Assembly (NCBI GenBank): GCA_002067555.1
Contig: MVQQ01000078.1
Location: 1-8,256 of the forward strand
DNA length: 8,256 nucleotides
Direction: 5' to 3'
Source of the DNA: Syntrophorhabdus sp. PtaB.Bin184
GTDB taxonomy: Bacteria > Desulfobacterota > Syntrophorhabdia > Syntrophorhabdales > Syntrophorhabdaceae
Every line of letters begins with the position of its first letter. Within the stretch, counting starts at the first letter, position 1. The notes beneath the pieces are model-generated. The model did no database searches, was not told the origin of the DNA, and saw nothing but the letters and a program-made list of their open reading frames with translations. Of the stretch, positions 1 to 7,315 are shown piece after piece. Made by a program: the position numbers and the translations under genes.

Positions 1-1875
1 CCGCCGCACCTTGCCTTCATAAACGGCACCCACTTCAACCTCTTTCACAATGGACTTGACGATCTCGATGGCGGCATTGGCGGACTCCTCGTCCACGGAA
101 ACGATATTCACGGTCCCCGAATCGTCTATGTCTATCTTGACACCCGTTCTCTCGATGATGCTCCTGATCACCTTTCCACCCGGGCCGATGACCTCCCGGA
201 TCTTGTCGGGCTTGATCGTCATCGTGTAGATCCTCGGGGCATAGGGTGAAAGGTTCTCTCTCGGTTGAGCGATGGTTCCCGTCATGATATCGAGGATCCT
301 GCCGACACCCTGCTGACCCTGGATGACCGCCTTCTCCATGGTGTCTTTCGATATCCCCTTTATCTTGATATCCATCTGGATGGCCGTGACACCTTCCCGG
401 GTACCGGCGATCTTGAAATCCATGTCGCCGAGGTGGTCCTCGTCGCCGAGGATGTCGGAAAGGATAAGCTCCCGGTCGCCCTCCTTCACGAGGCCCATGG
501 CGATACCCGCAACAGGCTCCTTGATGGGCACACCGGCGTCCATGAGCGAAAGGCAGCCGCCGCATACCGTGGCCATCGACGAGGAGCCGTTCGATTCGAG
601 GATCTCCGAGACGATCCTGATCGTGTACGGGAATGCCTCCCTCTCGGGCAGGATCGGGGTCAGAGCCCTCTCGGCAAGATTGCCGTGACCTATCTCCCGC
701 CGTGTCGGTCCCCTCAGCATCGAGACCTCACCGACGGAAAAGGGTGTGAAATTGTAATGGAGCAGGAAGGTCTTGTATGTCTCTCCCTCGTGGAGGGATT
801 CGATCTTCTGCTCGTCATCGGATGTCCCGAAGGTGGTCACCGCCAGCGCCTGTGTCTCACCCCGGGTGAATACCGCGGAGCCATGCGTTCTGGGAAGGGC
901 GCCAACAACACAGGAGATGGGCCGGATCTCGTCCGTGGCCCTTCCATCGATGCGTTTGCCCGTCGACAGGAGCTGATCCCGCATGAGGTCCCGTGTCACA
1001 TCTTCGTAGACCTTGGCGATGATTCCCGCCTCCTCTTCGGGGTAACGGGCCTTGAGTTCGTTCAATATCGCGTCCTGACGCTCGTACCGCTCAAGTTTCG
1101 CCCTCACGGCAAAGCTGTCGATAAGGTCCTTCTCCACGATGGCCCGGACCTCTTTCTTCTTCTCTTCCAGGTCCTCAGGAACCGGTATCTGCCTCTTCTG
1201 CTTTCCGATTTTCTCGCGGAGCCTCTCCTGCATCTCGATGAGGGGCATCATGGCCTGGTGGCCAAACTCGATCGCCTCGATGAGATCCGTGCCCTTCACA
1301 AGATGTGCCTCGCCCTCCACCATGATGATGGCGTCACGGGTTGCCGTGACGACGATATCGATATCGCTGTCGGCCATCTCGGGAAAGGTCGGGTTCACGA
1401 CAAAGACACCGCCGATCCTCCCCACCCTGACACCCGCGAAAGGCCCGTCATGGGGAATGTCCGAAATGGTGACCGCGCAGGATGCCCCCACGAGACTCAG
1501 GATACCAGGGTCGTTGTCCTGGTCGGCCGAAAGGACCGTGGAGATCACCTGCGTCTCATATCGCCAGTTCTTGGGGAAAAGAGGTCTCAGGGGCCTGTCG
1601 ATGAGGCGGGATGTGAGTATCTCCCGCGTCGTCGGACGTCCTTCCCTTTTGAAGAAACCCCCGGGAAACTTGCCGGCGGCATAAGACATCTCCTGGTAAT
1701 TGACGGTGAGAGGCAGGAAATCCTTGTCCCTCTCCTGTTTCTCCGCAACGGCGGTGACGAGGACAACCGTGTCCCCGTAGCGCGCCAGAACGCTTCCATC
1801 GGCCTGCTTTGCCAGACCCCCCGCACTGAGGGTCAACGGTCGACCCGCGAATTCGATAGTTATGTTTTCTTCCAT
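1..1875 (-). CDS. pnp: Polyribonucleotide nucleotidyltransferase (PNPase), 3' end outside window
   Basis: PNPase degrades RNA 3' to 5' with phosphate and can add tails in reverse; it works as a trimer and in degradosomes. The frame runs without a stop from ATG 1875 to base 1, giving 625 of roughly 700 residues. The first RNase PH core contains FFKREGRPTTREIL (74-87) and RLIDRPLRPLFP. An all-helical linker follows (roughly 220-300). The second PH core begins at RIDGR (to 312) and contains TRGETQAL, NFTPFSVGE and the catalytic stretch GDEDHLGDMDFKIAG, whose D478 and D484 correspond to the E. coli catalytic Asp pair. A KH domain has GPGG at 564-567, and the S1 domain begins at VGAVYEGKV before the edge. 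The missing part is the rest of S1 and the tail. An AGGA five bases before the ATG serves as ribosome binding site. rpsO ends 18 bases upstream with no terminator between. Confidence 0.98.
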   Translation of the reverse strand, partial: MEENITIEFAGRPLTLSAGGLAKQADGSVLARYGDTVVLVTAVAEKQERDKDFLPLTVNYQEMSYAAGKFPGGFFKREGRPTTREILTSRLIDRPLRPLFPKNWRYETQVISTVLSADQDNDPGILSLVGASCAVTISDIPHDGPFAGVRVGRIGGVFVVNPTFPEMADSDIDIVVTATRDAIIMVEGEAHLVKGTDLIEAIEFGHQAMMPLIEMQERLREKIGKQKRQIPVPEDLEEKKKEVRAIVEKDLIDSFAVRAKLERYERQDAILNELKARYPEEEAGIIAKVYEDVTRDLMRDQLLSTGKRIDGRATDEIRPISCVVGALPRTHGSAVFTRGETQALAVTTFGTSDDEQKIESLHEGETYKTFLLHYNFTPFSVGEVSMLRGPTRREIGHGNLAERALTPILPEREAFPYTIRIVSEILESNGSSSMATVCGGCLSLMDAGVPIKEPVAGIAMGLVKEGDRELILSDILGDEDHLGDMDFKIAGTREGVTAIQMDIKIKGISKDTMEKAVIQGQQGVGRILDIMTGTIAQPRENLSPYAPRIYTMTIKPDKIREVIGPGGKVIRSIIERTGVKIDIDDSGTVNIVSVDEESANAAIEIVKSIVKEVEVGAVYEGKVRR

Positions 1876-1880
1876 ATTTG

Positions 1881-1884
1881 TCCT
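1881..1884 (-). promoter_or_regulatory. Ribosome binding site of pnp
   Basis: AGGA on the minus strand lies five bases before ATG 1875 in the AT-rich 18-base spacer after rpsO. A further AAAGGA lies 13 bases before the ATG, overlapping the rpsO stop. The site confirms ATG 1875 as the pnp start. Confidence 0.6.
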
Positions 1885-1893
1885 ATTATTCCT

Positions 1894-2163
1894 TTATTTT
1901 CTCAGACCGAGCTTCTCCACGACCTTTTTGTAACGGTCGACGTTCTTGTCCTTGAGATAATTGAGAAGCCGCCTTCTGCTCCCGACCAGGACGAGAAGCC
2001 CTCTTCTCGAGTTGTGGTCCTTGGAGAACTTCTTGAAATGCTCCGTCAGGGATCGTATCCGTTCCGTGAGAAGTGCTATTTGCACTTCCGGGGATCCGGT
2101 GTCGGTATCATGGGTTTTAAAATCCTCAATGATCGACTTTTTCCTCTGAGTATCCAATGGCAT
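1894..2163 (-). CDS. rpsO: 30S ribosomal protein S15
   Basis: S15 is a primary 16S rRNA-binding protein that binds the central-domain three-way junction early in 30S assembly. The 89 residues match the usual length exactly. Family signatures are present: DTGSPEVQIALLTERI, the HFKKFSKDHNSRRGLL loop-helix region with the RNA-contacting His and Ser, RRRLLNYLK, and the ending VEKLGLRK. The start ATG has a strong ribosome binding site. It lies between truB and pnp, as in many bacteria. S15 represses its own mRNA in several lineages through structured leaders; any such element here would have to lie in the truB end, because the gap is only 10 bases. Confidence 0.99.
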   Translation of the reverse strand: MPLDTQRKKSIIEDFKTHDTDTGSPEVQIALLTERIRSLTEHFKKFSKDHNSRRGLLVLVGSRRRLLNYLKDKNVDRYKKVVEKLGLRK

Positions 2164-2167
2164 ATAT

Positions 2168-2175
2168 CCCTCCTT
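2168..2175 (-). promoter_or_regulatory. Strong ribosome binding site of rpsO overlapping the truB stop
   Basis: AAGGAGGG on the minus strand lies four bases before ATG 2163 and shares two bases with the truB TAA. The strength suits a ribosomal protein gene that must be made in greater amounts than truB. Ribosomes ending truB would stop directly on the site. Confidence 0.8.
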
Positions 2176-3058
2176 AATAATTGATCAATCGTCGTATCTT
2201 TATCGTTTTCGACCCCAGGTCCGCAAAGCCCACGCCGATCAGCGTCCCCTGCCTGTTGAAGAGCCGGGCGGCCTCGCCGTCTGTCCATTCCCTCGCACTG
2301 CCCGCTATCGGAACGGGCATCCCGTGCTTCAGGAACTTCTCCAGGGCCGTCTCCACCACCATGCCCCGAACGGAACCCAGGATATTCTCCAAAGGTAACA
2401 AATAGTTTAACAGGTCTTGTTCCATTTTGAAACACTCAATATCGGTCCCCATCTCTTCGGTGAATTCTCCATGCCTCGTCCTTTTCAGAGTGAAGAGTGT
2501 GGCCCCGCACCCGAGCTTCTCGCCGAGATCGCTCGCCAGCGCCCTGATGTAGGTACCCTTGGAACAGGTCACCTCGACGTCGAGGTGAGGATGGCTGTAG
2601 TCGAGAAGGGTTATATCGAAGATCTCCACCTCCTTGACCGGCTGTTCCACCTGAACTCCGCTTCGGGCCCACTTGTACAGGGGCTTGCGGTTGACCTTCT
2701 TGGAGGAATAGGCGGGAACACGCTGGGTTATCCTGCCAAGGTAAGAGTTGAGCACATCCTCGATGACCTGCCTGTTGAAAGGCTCCGTGGGGGTTTCCGT
2801 TAGCACCTTCCCCTCGATGTCCTGGGTCTCTGTGGTCACGCCGAGAAGGAACCTCGCGCGGTACTGCTTTTGCACGTTTTCGAGAAAAGGTATCAGCTTC
2901 ACACCTTCATCGAGGGCGACAGGCAGGATGCCCGTCGCGTTGCGGTCGAGGGTGCCTATGTATCCTATCTTCTTGAACTTGTGGAGCCTCTTCAGCCGTC
3001 GTATCACATCGTAGGAGGACATCCCCGCTTTCTTGTCGATTATCAAGTATCCATTCAT
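2174..3058 (-). CDS. truB: tRNA pseudouridine(55) synthase TruB
   Basis: TruB isomerises U55 of the T loop of tRNAs to pseudouridine. The 294-residue protein opens with MNGYLIIDKKAG, as TruB proteins do. The catalytic Asp is D38 in GTLD, followed by ATGILPVAL. KQYRARFLLGVTTETQD (the conserved Tyr strand), VPAYSSKK and GTYIRALASDLGEKLGCGA (RNA and active-site Arg) come next. A C-terminal PUA-like segment covers about residues 235-294. Odd points lie around the active site: the family's GHTGTLDPLATG reads GYIGTLDRNATG here, with Tyr for His at 33, Ile for Thr at 34, Arg for Pro at 39 and Asn at 40. The core Asp is kept, so activity is probable. No strong Shine-Dalgarno is at ideal distance (GGA eight bases upstream, AAGGA fourteen), so this gene may be less efficiently initiated than its neighbours. 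The stop TAA overlaps the rpsO ribosome binding site. Confidence 0.95.
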   Translation of the reverse strand: MNGYLIIDKKAGMSSYDVIRRLKRLHKFKKIGYIGTLDRNATGILPVALDEGVKLIPFLENVQKQYRARFLLGVTTETQDIEGKVLTETPTEPFNRQVIEDVLNSYLGRITQRVPAYSSKKVNRKPLYKWARSGVQVEQPVKEVEIFDITLLDYSHPHLDVEVTCSKGTYIRALASDLGEKLGCGATLFTLKRTRHGEFTEEMGTDIECFKMEQDLLNYLLPLENILGSVRGMVVETALEKFLKHGMPVPIAGSAREWTDGEAARLFNRQGTLIGVGFADLGSKTIKIRRLINY

Positions 3059-3087
3059 TGCCTGTATCCGTTTCCTTCCCTGTTCGC

Positions 3088-3120
3088 CCGCCGCCCTTAT
3101 CGGGGGCCCGGCGGTCTTTT
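3088..3120 (+). terminator. GC-rich hairpin between nrnA and truB; terminator-like on the plus strand
   Basis: Read on the plus strand, CCGCC GCCC (3088-3096) can pair with GGGC (3104-3107) and GGCGG (3110-3114). This gives nine GC-only pairs, with a seven-base loop TTATCGG and a two-base CC bulge. TCTTTT (3115-3120) follows directly, as in a rho-independent terminator for antisense transcripts. Read on the minus strand, the same hairpin starts four bases after the nrnA stop and has no U tract after it. It should therefore not end the operon transcript there but could act as a processing or stability element. No gene on the plus strand needs a terminator, so function is an inference. Confidence 0.35.
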
Positions 3121-4081
3121 ACAGGTCCTTCACGTAACCTTCGGGCTCAAGGGCCCGAAGGAGTCTCTCTTCCGTTTCCTCCATGGTGCCTTCAATGCGA
3201 CACCCGGCGGCATTTCGATGCCCCCCGCCGCCGAAGGCGTTGCAGATGGCGGCAACGTCCACGGTCCCCTTGCCCCGCATACTCACCTTGTGGTGGTGCT
3301 TGTCGATCTCCCGTATCAACACCGCAACCTCGATGCCGTGTATCTCCTTTATGAATTCGACGAAGCCATCGGTAAACTCCCGGTTCGTACCCGTCCTTTC
3401 GAACATCTCCGACGTGACGCGGGCCACTGCTATCCTGCCTCCATAGGTGGTGAGCGTGCACAGGACCTCGCCGAGGAGAAGAAACCTTTCCCTGGGATGG
3501 TTTTCGTAGACCATTCCCGCCACCCATGACGGTCTCACGCCTGCCTTCACCATCTCTTCACATATCCTGAAGGCCTCGAGGCCGGTGTTGTCGTACCTCA
3601 GCGACCCGGTGTCGGTGAAGATGGCCGTGTAAATATTCACGGCCATATCGGGGTCCACCTTCACCTTCAGGGACCTGAAGAGCCGGTACACGATCTCGCC
3701 CGTCGACGACGCCCCGGGATCGACAAGGTTCACGGCCCCGAAGTGGTCGTTCGTATCGTGATGATCGATATTGACAACGGGTGCCATGGAGCCTATCCGG
3801 TCGTGTCCCGTCCCGACCCGGAAAAGGCTGCCGCAGTCGAGAACGAAGACGGCGTCGTACTTGCCGTCGGGCACCGCGTGGACCACGCCGGCCGGTGCCG
3901 GGAGAAACTCGTACCTGTAGGGGACCTTGTCCCTGAGGTAGACCGTGGCCTCCTTCCCGAGTGTCCCGAGGGCCATGGCAAAGGCAAAAACGGACCCGAT
4001 GGCATCGCCGTCGGGATCGATGTGGGTCGTCAGGAGAAAACTGCGGCCCTCTTCGACAAGTTTCTTAATCCTTGCCTTCAT
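3119..4081 (-). CDS. nrnA: DHH/DHHA1 phosphoesterase, NrnA-type oligoribonuclease (nanoRNase / pAp phosphatase)
   Basis: NrnA-type enzymes degrade RNA fragments of two to five nucleotides and often also dephosphorylate pAp, using Mn2+. The 320-residue length fits the family (about 310-330). The metal-binding residues of the DHH domain are all present: THIDPDGDAIGS (H20, D22/D24, D26), D82 in DCGS, D106-H107-H108 with the following DTND, and D157 in FTDTGS. The DHHA1 substrate-binding domain ends with the glycine motif FGGGGHRNAAGC (residues 283-294). The start ATG 4081 is supported by AAGGAGG three bases upstream, a short spacing, inside the rbfA end; no other likely start follows nearby. In this cluster it would finish the RNA decay begun by PNPase, encoded further downstream. 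Related DHH enzymes acting on pApA or cyclic-dinucleotide products cannot be excluded, but they usually carry extra domains that are absent here. Confidence 0.9.
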   Translation of the reverse strand: MKARIKKLVEEGRSFLLTTHIDPDGDAIGSVFAFAMALGTLGKEATVYLRDKVPYRYEFLPAPAGVVHAVPDGKYDAVFVLDCGSLFRVGTGHDRIGSMAPVVNIDHHDTNDHFGAVNLVDPGASSTGEIVYRLFRSLKVKVDPDMAVNIYTAIFTDTGSLRYDNTGLEAFRICEEMVKAGVRPSWVAGMVYENHPRERFLLLGEVLCTLTTYGGRIAVARVTSEMFERTGTNREFTDGFVEFIKEIHGIEVAVLIREIDKHHHKVSMRGKGTVDVAAICNAFGGGGHRNAAGCRIEGTMEETEERLLRALEPEGYVKDL

Positions 4082-4415
4082 CGGCCTCCTTCCTGAAGAT
4101 CTCCTCCATCCTCTGCACCCTCTCCAGGGTATCGTCGAGGAGAAAGGTGATCTCCGGCATGTACCTCAGTTGCACCCTCTTGCCGAGAAGGAGCTTTATA
4201 TAACCCTTCGAACGCTTGAGGGCCTCGAGGGTATGCCTTTGTTCCTCCTCGCTCCCGTAAACGGAGATATAGACCTTCGCGGACTTCAGGTCCTCGCTCA
4301 TCTTCACCTCGACGACGGTGATGAAGCCAAGACCCTGGTCCTGCAGCTCGCGCTGGATGATAAGCGATATCTCCTCGCGGAGCAGGTCCTGGACCCTCAG
4401 GCGCCGGTATCTCAT
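4065..4415 (-). CDS. rbfA: Ribosome-binding factor A
   Basis: RbfA is a 30S maturation factor of KH-like fold that binds near the 5' end of 16S rRNA during late assembly and helps cold adaptation. The 116-residue product has the usual length and motif order: RLRVQDLLREEISLII at the N-terminus, GFITVVEVKMSEDLKSAKVYISVYG in the centre, and a C-terminal half with GYIK and LRYMPEITFLLDDT. The usual DPRLG is DQGLG here, and the AxG kink of the KH-like fold appears as S69-K-G71; both look like tolerable variation. The start ATG lies inside the ATGA overlap with the DUF503 stop and has only a weak upstream GGGGA, which suggests translational coupling. Its last 17 bases overlap the start of the next gene. 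Confidence 0.96.
   Translation of the reverse strand: MRYRRLRVQDLLREEISLIIQRELQDQGLGFITVVEVKMSEDLKSAKVYISVYGSEEEQRHTLEALKRSKGYIKLLLGKRVQLRYMPEITFLLDDTLERVQRMEEIFRKEADEGKD
4085..4091 (-). promoter_or_regulatory. Ribosome binding site of nrnA inside rbfA
   Basis: AAGGAGG on the minus strand lies within the last codons of rbfA, three bases before ATG 4081. The match to the anti-SD is full but the spacing is shorter than usual. The preceding CAGGA could give a more normal spacing. Confidence 0.6.
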
Positions 4416-4711
4416 ATCTCGTCCCCGATAACGATTATCTCCGACGAAGTATCGATCACCTCGCCGAGATACAGAGACTCCATGTACTCATGGACGTTCT
4501 CTATGACCTTGCTCACGTGGTCCTGTCTCACGCCCGCGATGGCGAAACCGACCCTCGCCCTCTGCCACAGATTCGACTGGTCCACCTCGATCACCGAAAT
4601 ATTGAACTTCGCCCGTGTCTTCTCGATCACTTTCCTCAGCATCTGCCGTTTGTCTTTGAGAGAGTGATTCTCAGGAAAGAAAATATCGACGCGGGATACA
4701 CCAACTACCAT
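4412..4711 (-). CDS. ylxP: DUF503 / YlxP family protein
   Basis: This small protein (99 residues from ATG 4711) belongs to the DUF503/YlxP family, which sits between infB and rbfA in many Gram-positive and Desulfobacterota genomes. Its role is not well established; its constant position beside infB and rbfA points to ribosome assembly or translation. The recognised family hallmarks are the opening MVVGVSRVDI, the SLKDKRQMLRKVIEK helix, and FNISVIEVDQSNLWQRARVGFA in the middle. The length is normal for the family. The start is uncertain: an in-frame TTG at 4720 would add three residues (M-K-A) and overlap the infB stop as TTGA. The ATG is preferred because family members begin MxVGV, and a GAAGG lies just upstream, though only two bases away. 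The TGA overlaps the rbfA ATG by one base in ATGA, so the two are probably translationally coupled. Confidence 0.9.
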   Translation of the reverse strand: MVVGVSRVDIFFPENHSLKDKRQMLRKVIEKTRAKFNISVIEVDQSNLWQRARVGFAIAGVRQDHVSKVIENVHEYMESLYLGEVIDTSSEIIVIGDEI

Positions 4712-4716
4712 AGCCT

Positions 4717-7308
4717 TCAACCGTCAAGGGTCTGCTTCTCCTTCTCCTCGATGAAAAACTCGAAGACATCCCCTTCCTGTATGTCGTTGTAATCCTCGAG
4801 CGAAATGCCGCATTCGTATCCCGACTGGACTTCCTTGACGTCATCCTTAAAGCGTTTCAGGGAGGCGATCTTTCCCGTATGGATGAACTGTCCGCCCCGG
4901 ACGACCCTGACCAGCGAGTTGCGCGTCGCCTTGCCCTCGGTCACGTAGGAACCGGCAATGATGCCGATCCGGGATACGGAGTATATCTTCCGAACATCCG
5001 CCTTGCCGATGGTTGTCTCCACGATCTTCGGAGCGAGCATGCCTTCCATCGCCTTCTTCACATCGTCTATCATGTCATAGATGATGGAGTACTGCCTGAT
5101 CTCTATCTTCTCCTGCTCCGCCAGCGTCTGCGCCTTCGCGACGGGCCGCACGTTGAACCCTATGATGATGGAGCCCGACGCCATGGCGAGGTTCACGTCC
5201 GTCTCCGTGATGGCCCCGACCCCGCTGTGTGTCACCTGCACTTCCACCGCGTCGGTGGACATCTTCTTCAGGGCCTCGACGATGGCATCGATGGTGCCGC
5301 GCACATCACCTTTCACGATGACATTGAGGACGACCTTCTCTGTCTCGCCGATCTTTGAATAGAGGTCTTCCAGGGTTGTCCTTGCGCTTTTCAGGGCCTC
5401 CCTTTCGCGGAGCTTCTCCTGCCTGAACTTCGACAGCTCCTTGGCGTAACGTTCCTCCGTGGTGACGATGAAGCGGTCCCCGCCGTGGGGCACATCCTGG
5501 AAACCCACAACGAGAACGGGGGTTGCCGGCGGAGCGACCTGTATCCGGGCACCTTTGTCGTCGATCATGGCCCGCACGCGGCCGAAGGTCATACCCGAGA
5601 TGAAGGGGTCCTGTATCTTGAGGGTGCCGTCCTGGATGATGACGGTACCCACCGGCCCGTGGCCCCTGTCGAGCTCGCTCTCAATGACGGTGCCCCGGGC
5701 CAGCTTGTCCGGGTTCGCCTTGAGCTCAAGCATCTCCGACTGCAGGACAATGAGCTCCAGCAGCTCCTTGATGCCCTCTTTCTTCTTGGCCGATATCTTC
5801 GCGAAGAGCGTCGTGCCGCCCCAGTCCTCGGGAATGAGGTTCTGTTCGGCAAGCTCTTTCGTGACCTTGTCGATGTTGGCGTTCTGCTTGTCTATCTTGT
5901 TTATCGCGACGATGATGGGAACCTCGGCGCTGCGGGCATGGTTGATGGCCTCGACCGTCTGGGGCATGACGCCGTCGTCGGCGGCAACAACGAGGATGAC
6001 GATGTCCGTGACGAGCGCCCCGCGTGCGCGCATGGCGGTAAAAGCCTCGTGGCCAGGCGTGTCGACGAAGACGATCTCCTTGCCATCGACATTGACCTTG
6101 TAGGCGCCGATATGCTGGGTGATGCCCCCGGCCTCGCGCTCCGCCACATTCGTATCCCGTATTGTATCCAGAAGGAGGGTCTTGCCGTGGTCGACGTGGC
6201 CCATGATGGTGACAACGGGCGAACGGGGCCTCAGATCTTCCAGGTTGTCCCTTTCCTCCTCTTCACGGGCGAGGAACTCCTCTTCGATGGAGACGATCTT
6301 CTCCACATCATAGCCGAATTCCGTCGCCGCCAGGTAGGCGGTATCGTAGTCGATGGTCTTGTTCACCGTCGCCATCACGCCCATCGGAAGGAGTTTCATG
6401 ATGATGTCCTGCGCCTTGACGTTCATTCTCTTTGCGAGCTCGCCGACGGTGATCTCGTCGCTCACCTTCACCACCCGTCTCGCGACCTTCGGCTCGGACT
6501 TCCTTTCTTCCTCGACGCGCCTGTCGCCTCCGCGGTCCCTCCTGTCCTTTCTGAAGGAACCTGTCTTGGGCCTCTGCCTTCTGAAGGAGTACAGGTCCTC
6601 TTCCTTGATGACAACCTTTCTCTTCAGAACACCCTTCTTCTTCTCCTTGGATTCCTCTATCTCCTGCTCCTCGATCTTCTTCAGGAGCTTTTCCGTCTTC
6701 TTCTTCTGACGCTCCGGCTCTTCCCCGCCTTCACCTTCCACGGCGGTGAAATCCTTTTCAAGGTCCTGCTTGTACGCCTCTTCGAGGACCTTCGTTATCT
6801 CCTTCTCCTTCTCTTCCGCTATGTGCTCTATGTCGCCCTTGGGTGCCTTGTCCTCGGGGGCGACGACGACGGTCTCGGGGACTTCCGGCGGGGGCGCTTC
6901 CTCCCGCTCTCTTTCTTCTATATGTACGTGGAGGTCTTCAGGCATCTTCCTGGGTGCCTCCTCGGCGATCTCCTCTTCCAACCCCCCGGCCTTTGGCACC
7001 CTTCTCCTGACCGGGGCCTTCGCGCCGGCTGCTTCGGCCTTCTTCTCCTCTTCGACTCCGGGTCTCTCTTCTTTCGGTTCTTCCTTGGCCTTCGGGGGCG
7101 GCTGCACCCTTCGCCTGATGATCGTGGAAGCAACCCTTGTCTCAACGAGGGTCTCCCCCGACGCGGAGGTCTGTTCCTTGACCGCTTCGTGCGGGACCTC
7201 GCTTTCCTTCGCTTTATCCTTGATCTTGACGCCGATCTTCTTTAATTTGGCAAGTATCTCGTCGTCGCTGGCCTTGTCGGTAAGGGCCGTAATCTTGATT
7301 TTCGTCAT
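4717..7308 (-). CDS. infB: Translation initiation factor IF-2
   Basis: IF-2 is the GTPase that brings initiator fMet-tRNA to the 30S subunit and promotes 50S joining. The 863-residue product starts MTKIKITAL. A short IF2_N-like helical domain (about residues 1-45) is followed by a Glu/Lys/Arg/Pro-rich linker of more than 200 residues. A second IF2_N domain (about 284-340, with ITVGELAKRMNV) precedes the G domain. The G motifs are all intact: G1 GHVDHGKT 370-377, G2 GGITQHIGA, G3 DTPGH 416-420, G4 NKID 470-473 and G5 SAK 506-508. The beta-barrel domain II, C1 and the fMet-tRNA-binding C2 domain (with YVTEG and RFKDDVKEVQSGYECG near the end) follow. ATG 7308 is chosen because a strong Shine-Dalgarno sequence lies seven bases upstream and the family's N-terminal domain begins there; the frame stays open to 7542 but only over the nusA end. 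The TGA overlaps a possible TTG start of the next gene. Confidence 0.98.
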   Translation of the reverse strand: MTKIKITALTDKASDDEILAKLKKIGVKIKDKAKESEVPHEAVKEQTSASGETLVETRVASTIIRRRVQPPPKAKEEPKEERPGVEEEKKAEAAGAKAPVRRRVPKAGGLEEEIAEEAPRKMPEDLHVHIEEREREEAPPPEVPETVVVAPEDKAPKGDIEHIAEEKEKEITKVLEEAYKQDLEKDFTAVEGEGGEEPERQKKKTEKLLKKIEEQEIEESKEKKKGVLKRKVVIKEEDLYSFRRQRPKTGSFRKDRRDRGGDRRVEEERKSEPKVARRVVKVSDEITVGELAKRMNVKAQDIIMKLLPMGVMATVNKTIDYDTAYLAATEFGYDVEKIVSIEEEFLAREEEERDNLEDLRPRSPVVTIMGHVDHGKTLLLDTIRDTNVAEREAGGITQHIGAYKVNVDGKEIVFVDTPGHEAFTAMRARGALVTDIVILVVAADDGVMPQTVEAINHARSAEVPIIVAINKIDKQNANIDKVTKELAEQNLIPEDWGGTTLFAKISAKKKEGIKELLELIVLQSEMLELKANPDKLARGTVIESELDRGHGPVGTVIIQDGTLKIQDPFISGMTFGRVRAMIDDKGARIQVAPPATPVLVVGFQDVPHGGDRFIVTTEERYAKELSKFRQEKLREREALKSARTTLEDLYSKIGETEKVVLNVIVKGDVRGTIDAIVEALKKMSTDAVEVQVTHSGVGAITETDVNLAMASGSIIIGFNVRPVAKAQTLAEQEKIEIRQYSIIYDMIDDVKKAMEGMLAPKIVETTIGKADVRKIYSVSRIGIIAGSYVTEGKATRNSLVRVVRGGQFIHTGKIASLKRFKDDVKEVQSGYECGISLEDYNDIQEGDVFEFFIEEKEKQTLDG

Positions 7309-7315
7309 TGACTGA

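Noticed and set aside
265..2184. A 639-codon open frame on the plus strand opposite pnp and rpsO.
   Set aside because: The minus strand encodes clear PNPase and S15 throughout. The plus-strand product has no recognisable domain and arises from GC-biased codons that avoid stops in the opposite frame.
2161..2190. A promoter-like TTGATC / TATATG pair with 16-base spacing before rpsO.
   Set aside because: Transcription from it would begin within or after the rpsO start codon and lose the ribosome binding site; the match is a by-product of AT-rich junction sequence.
5485..7245. A 586-codon open frame on the plus strand opposite infB.
   Set aside because: It mirrors the G domain and charged linker of IF-2; the Leu- and Asp-rich product is what the antisense of Glu/Lys-rich coding gives. 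No ribosome binding site or family likeness was seen.
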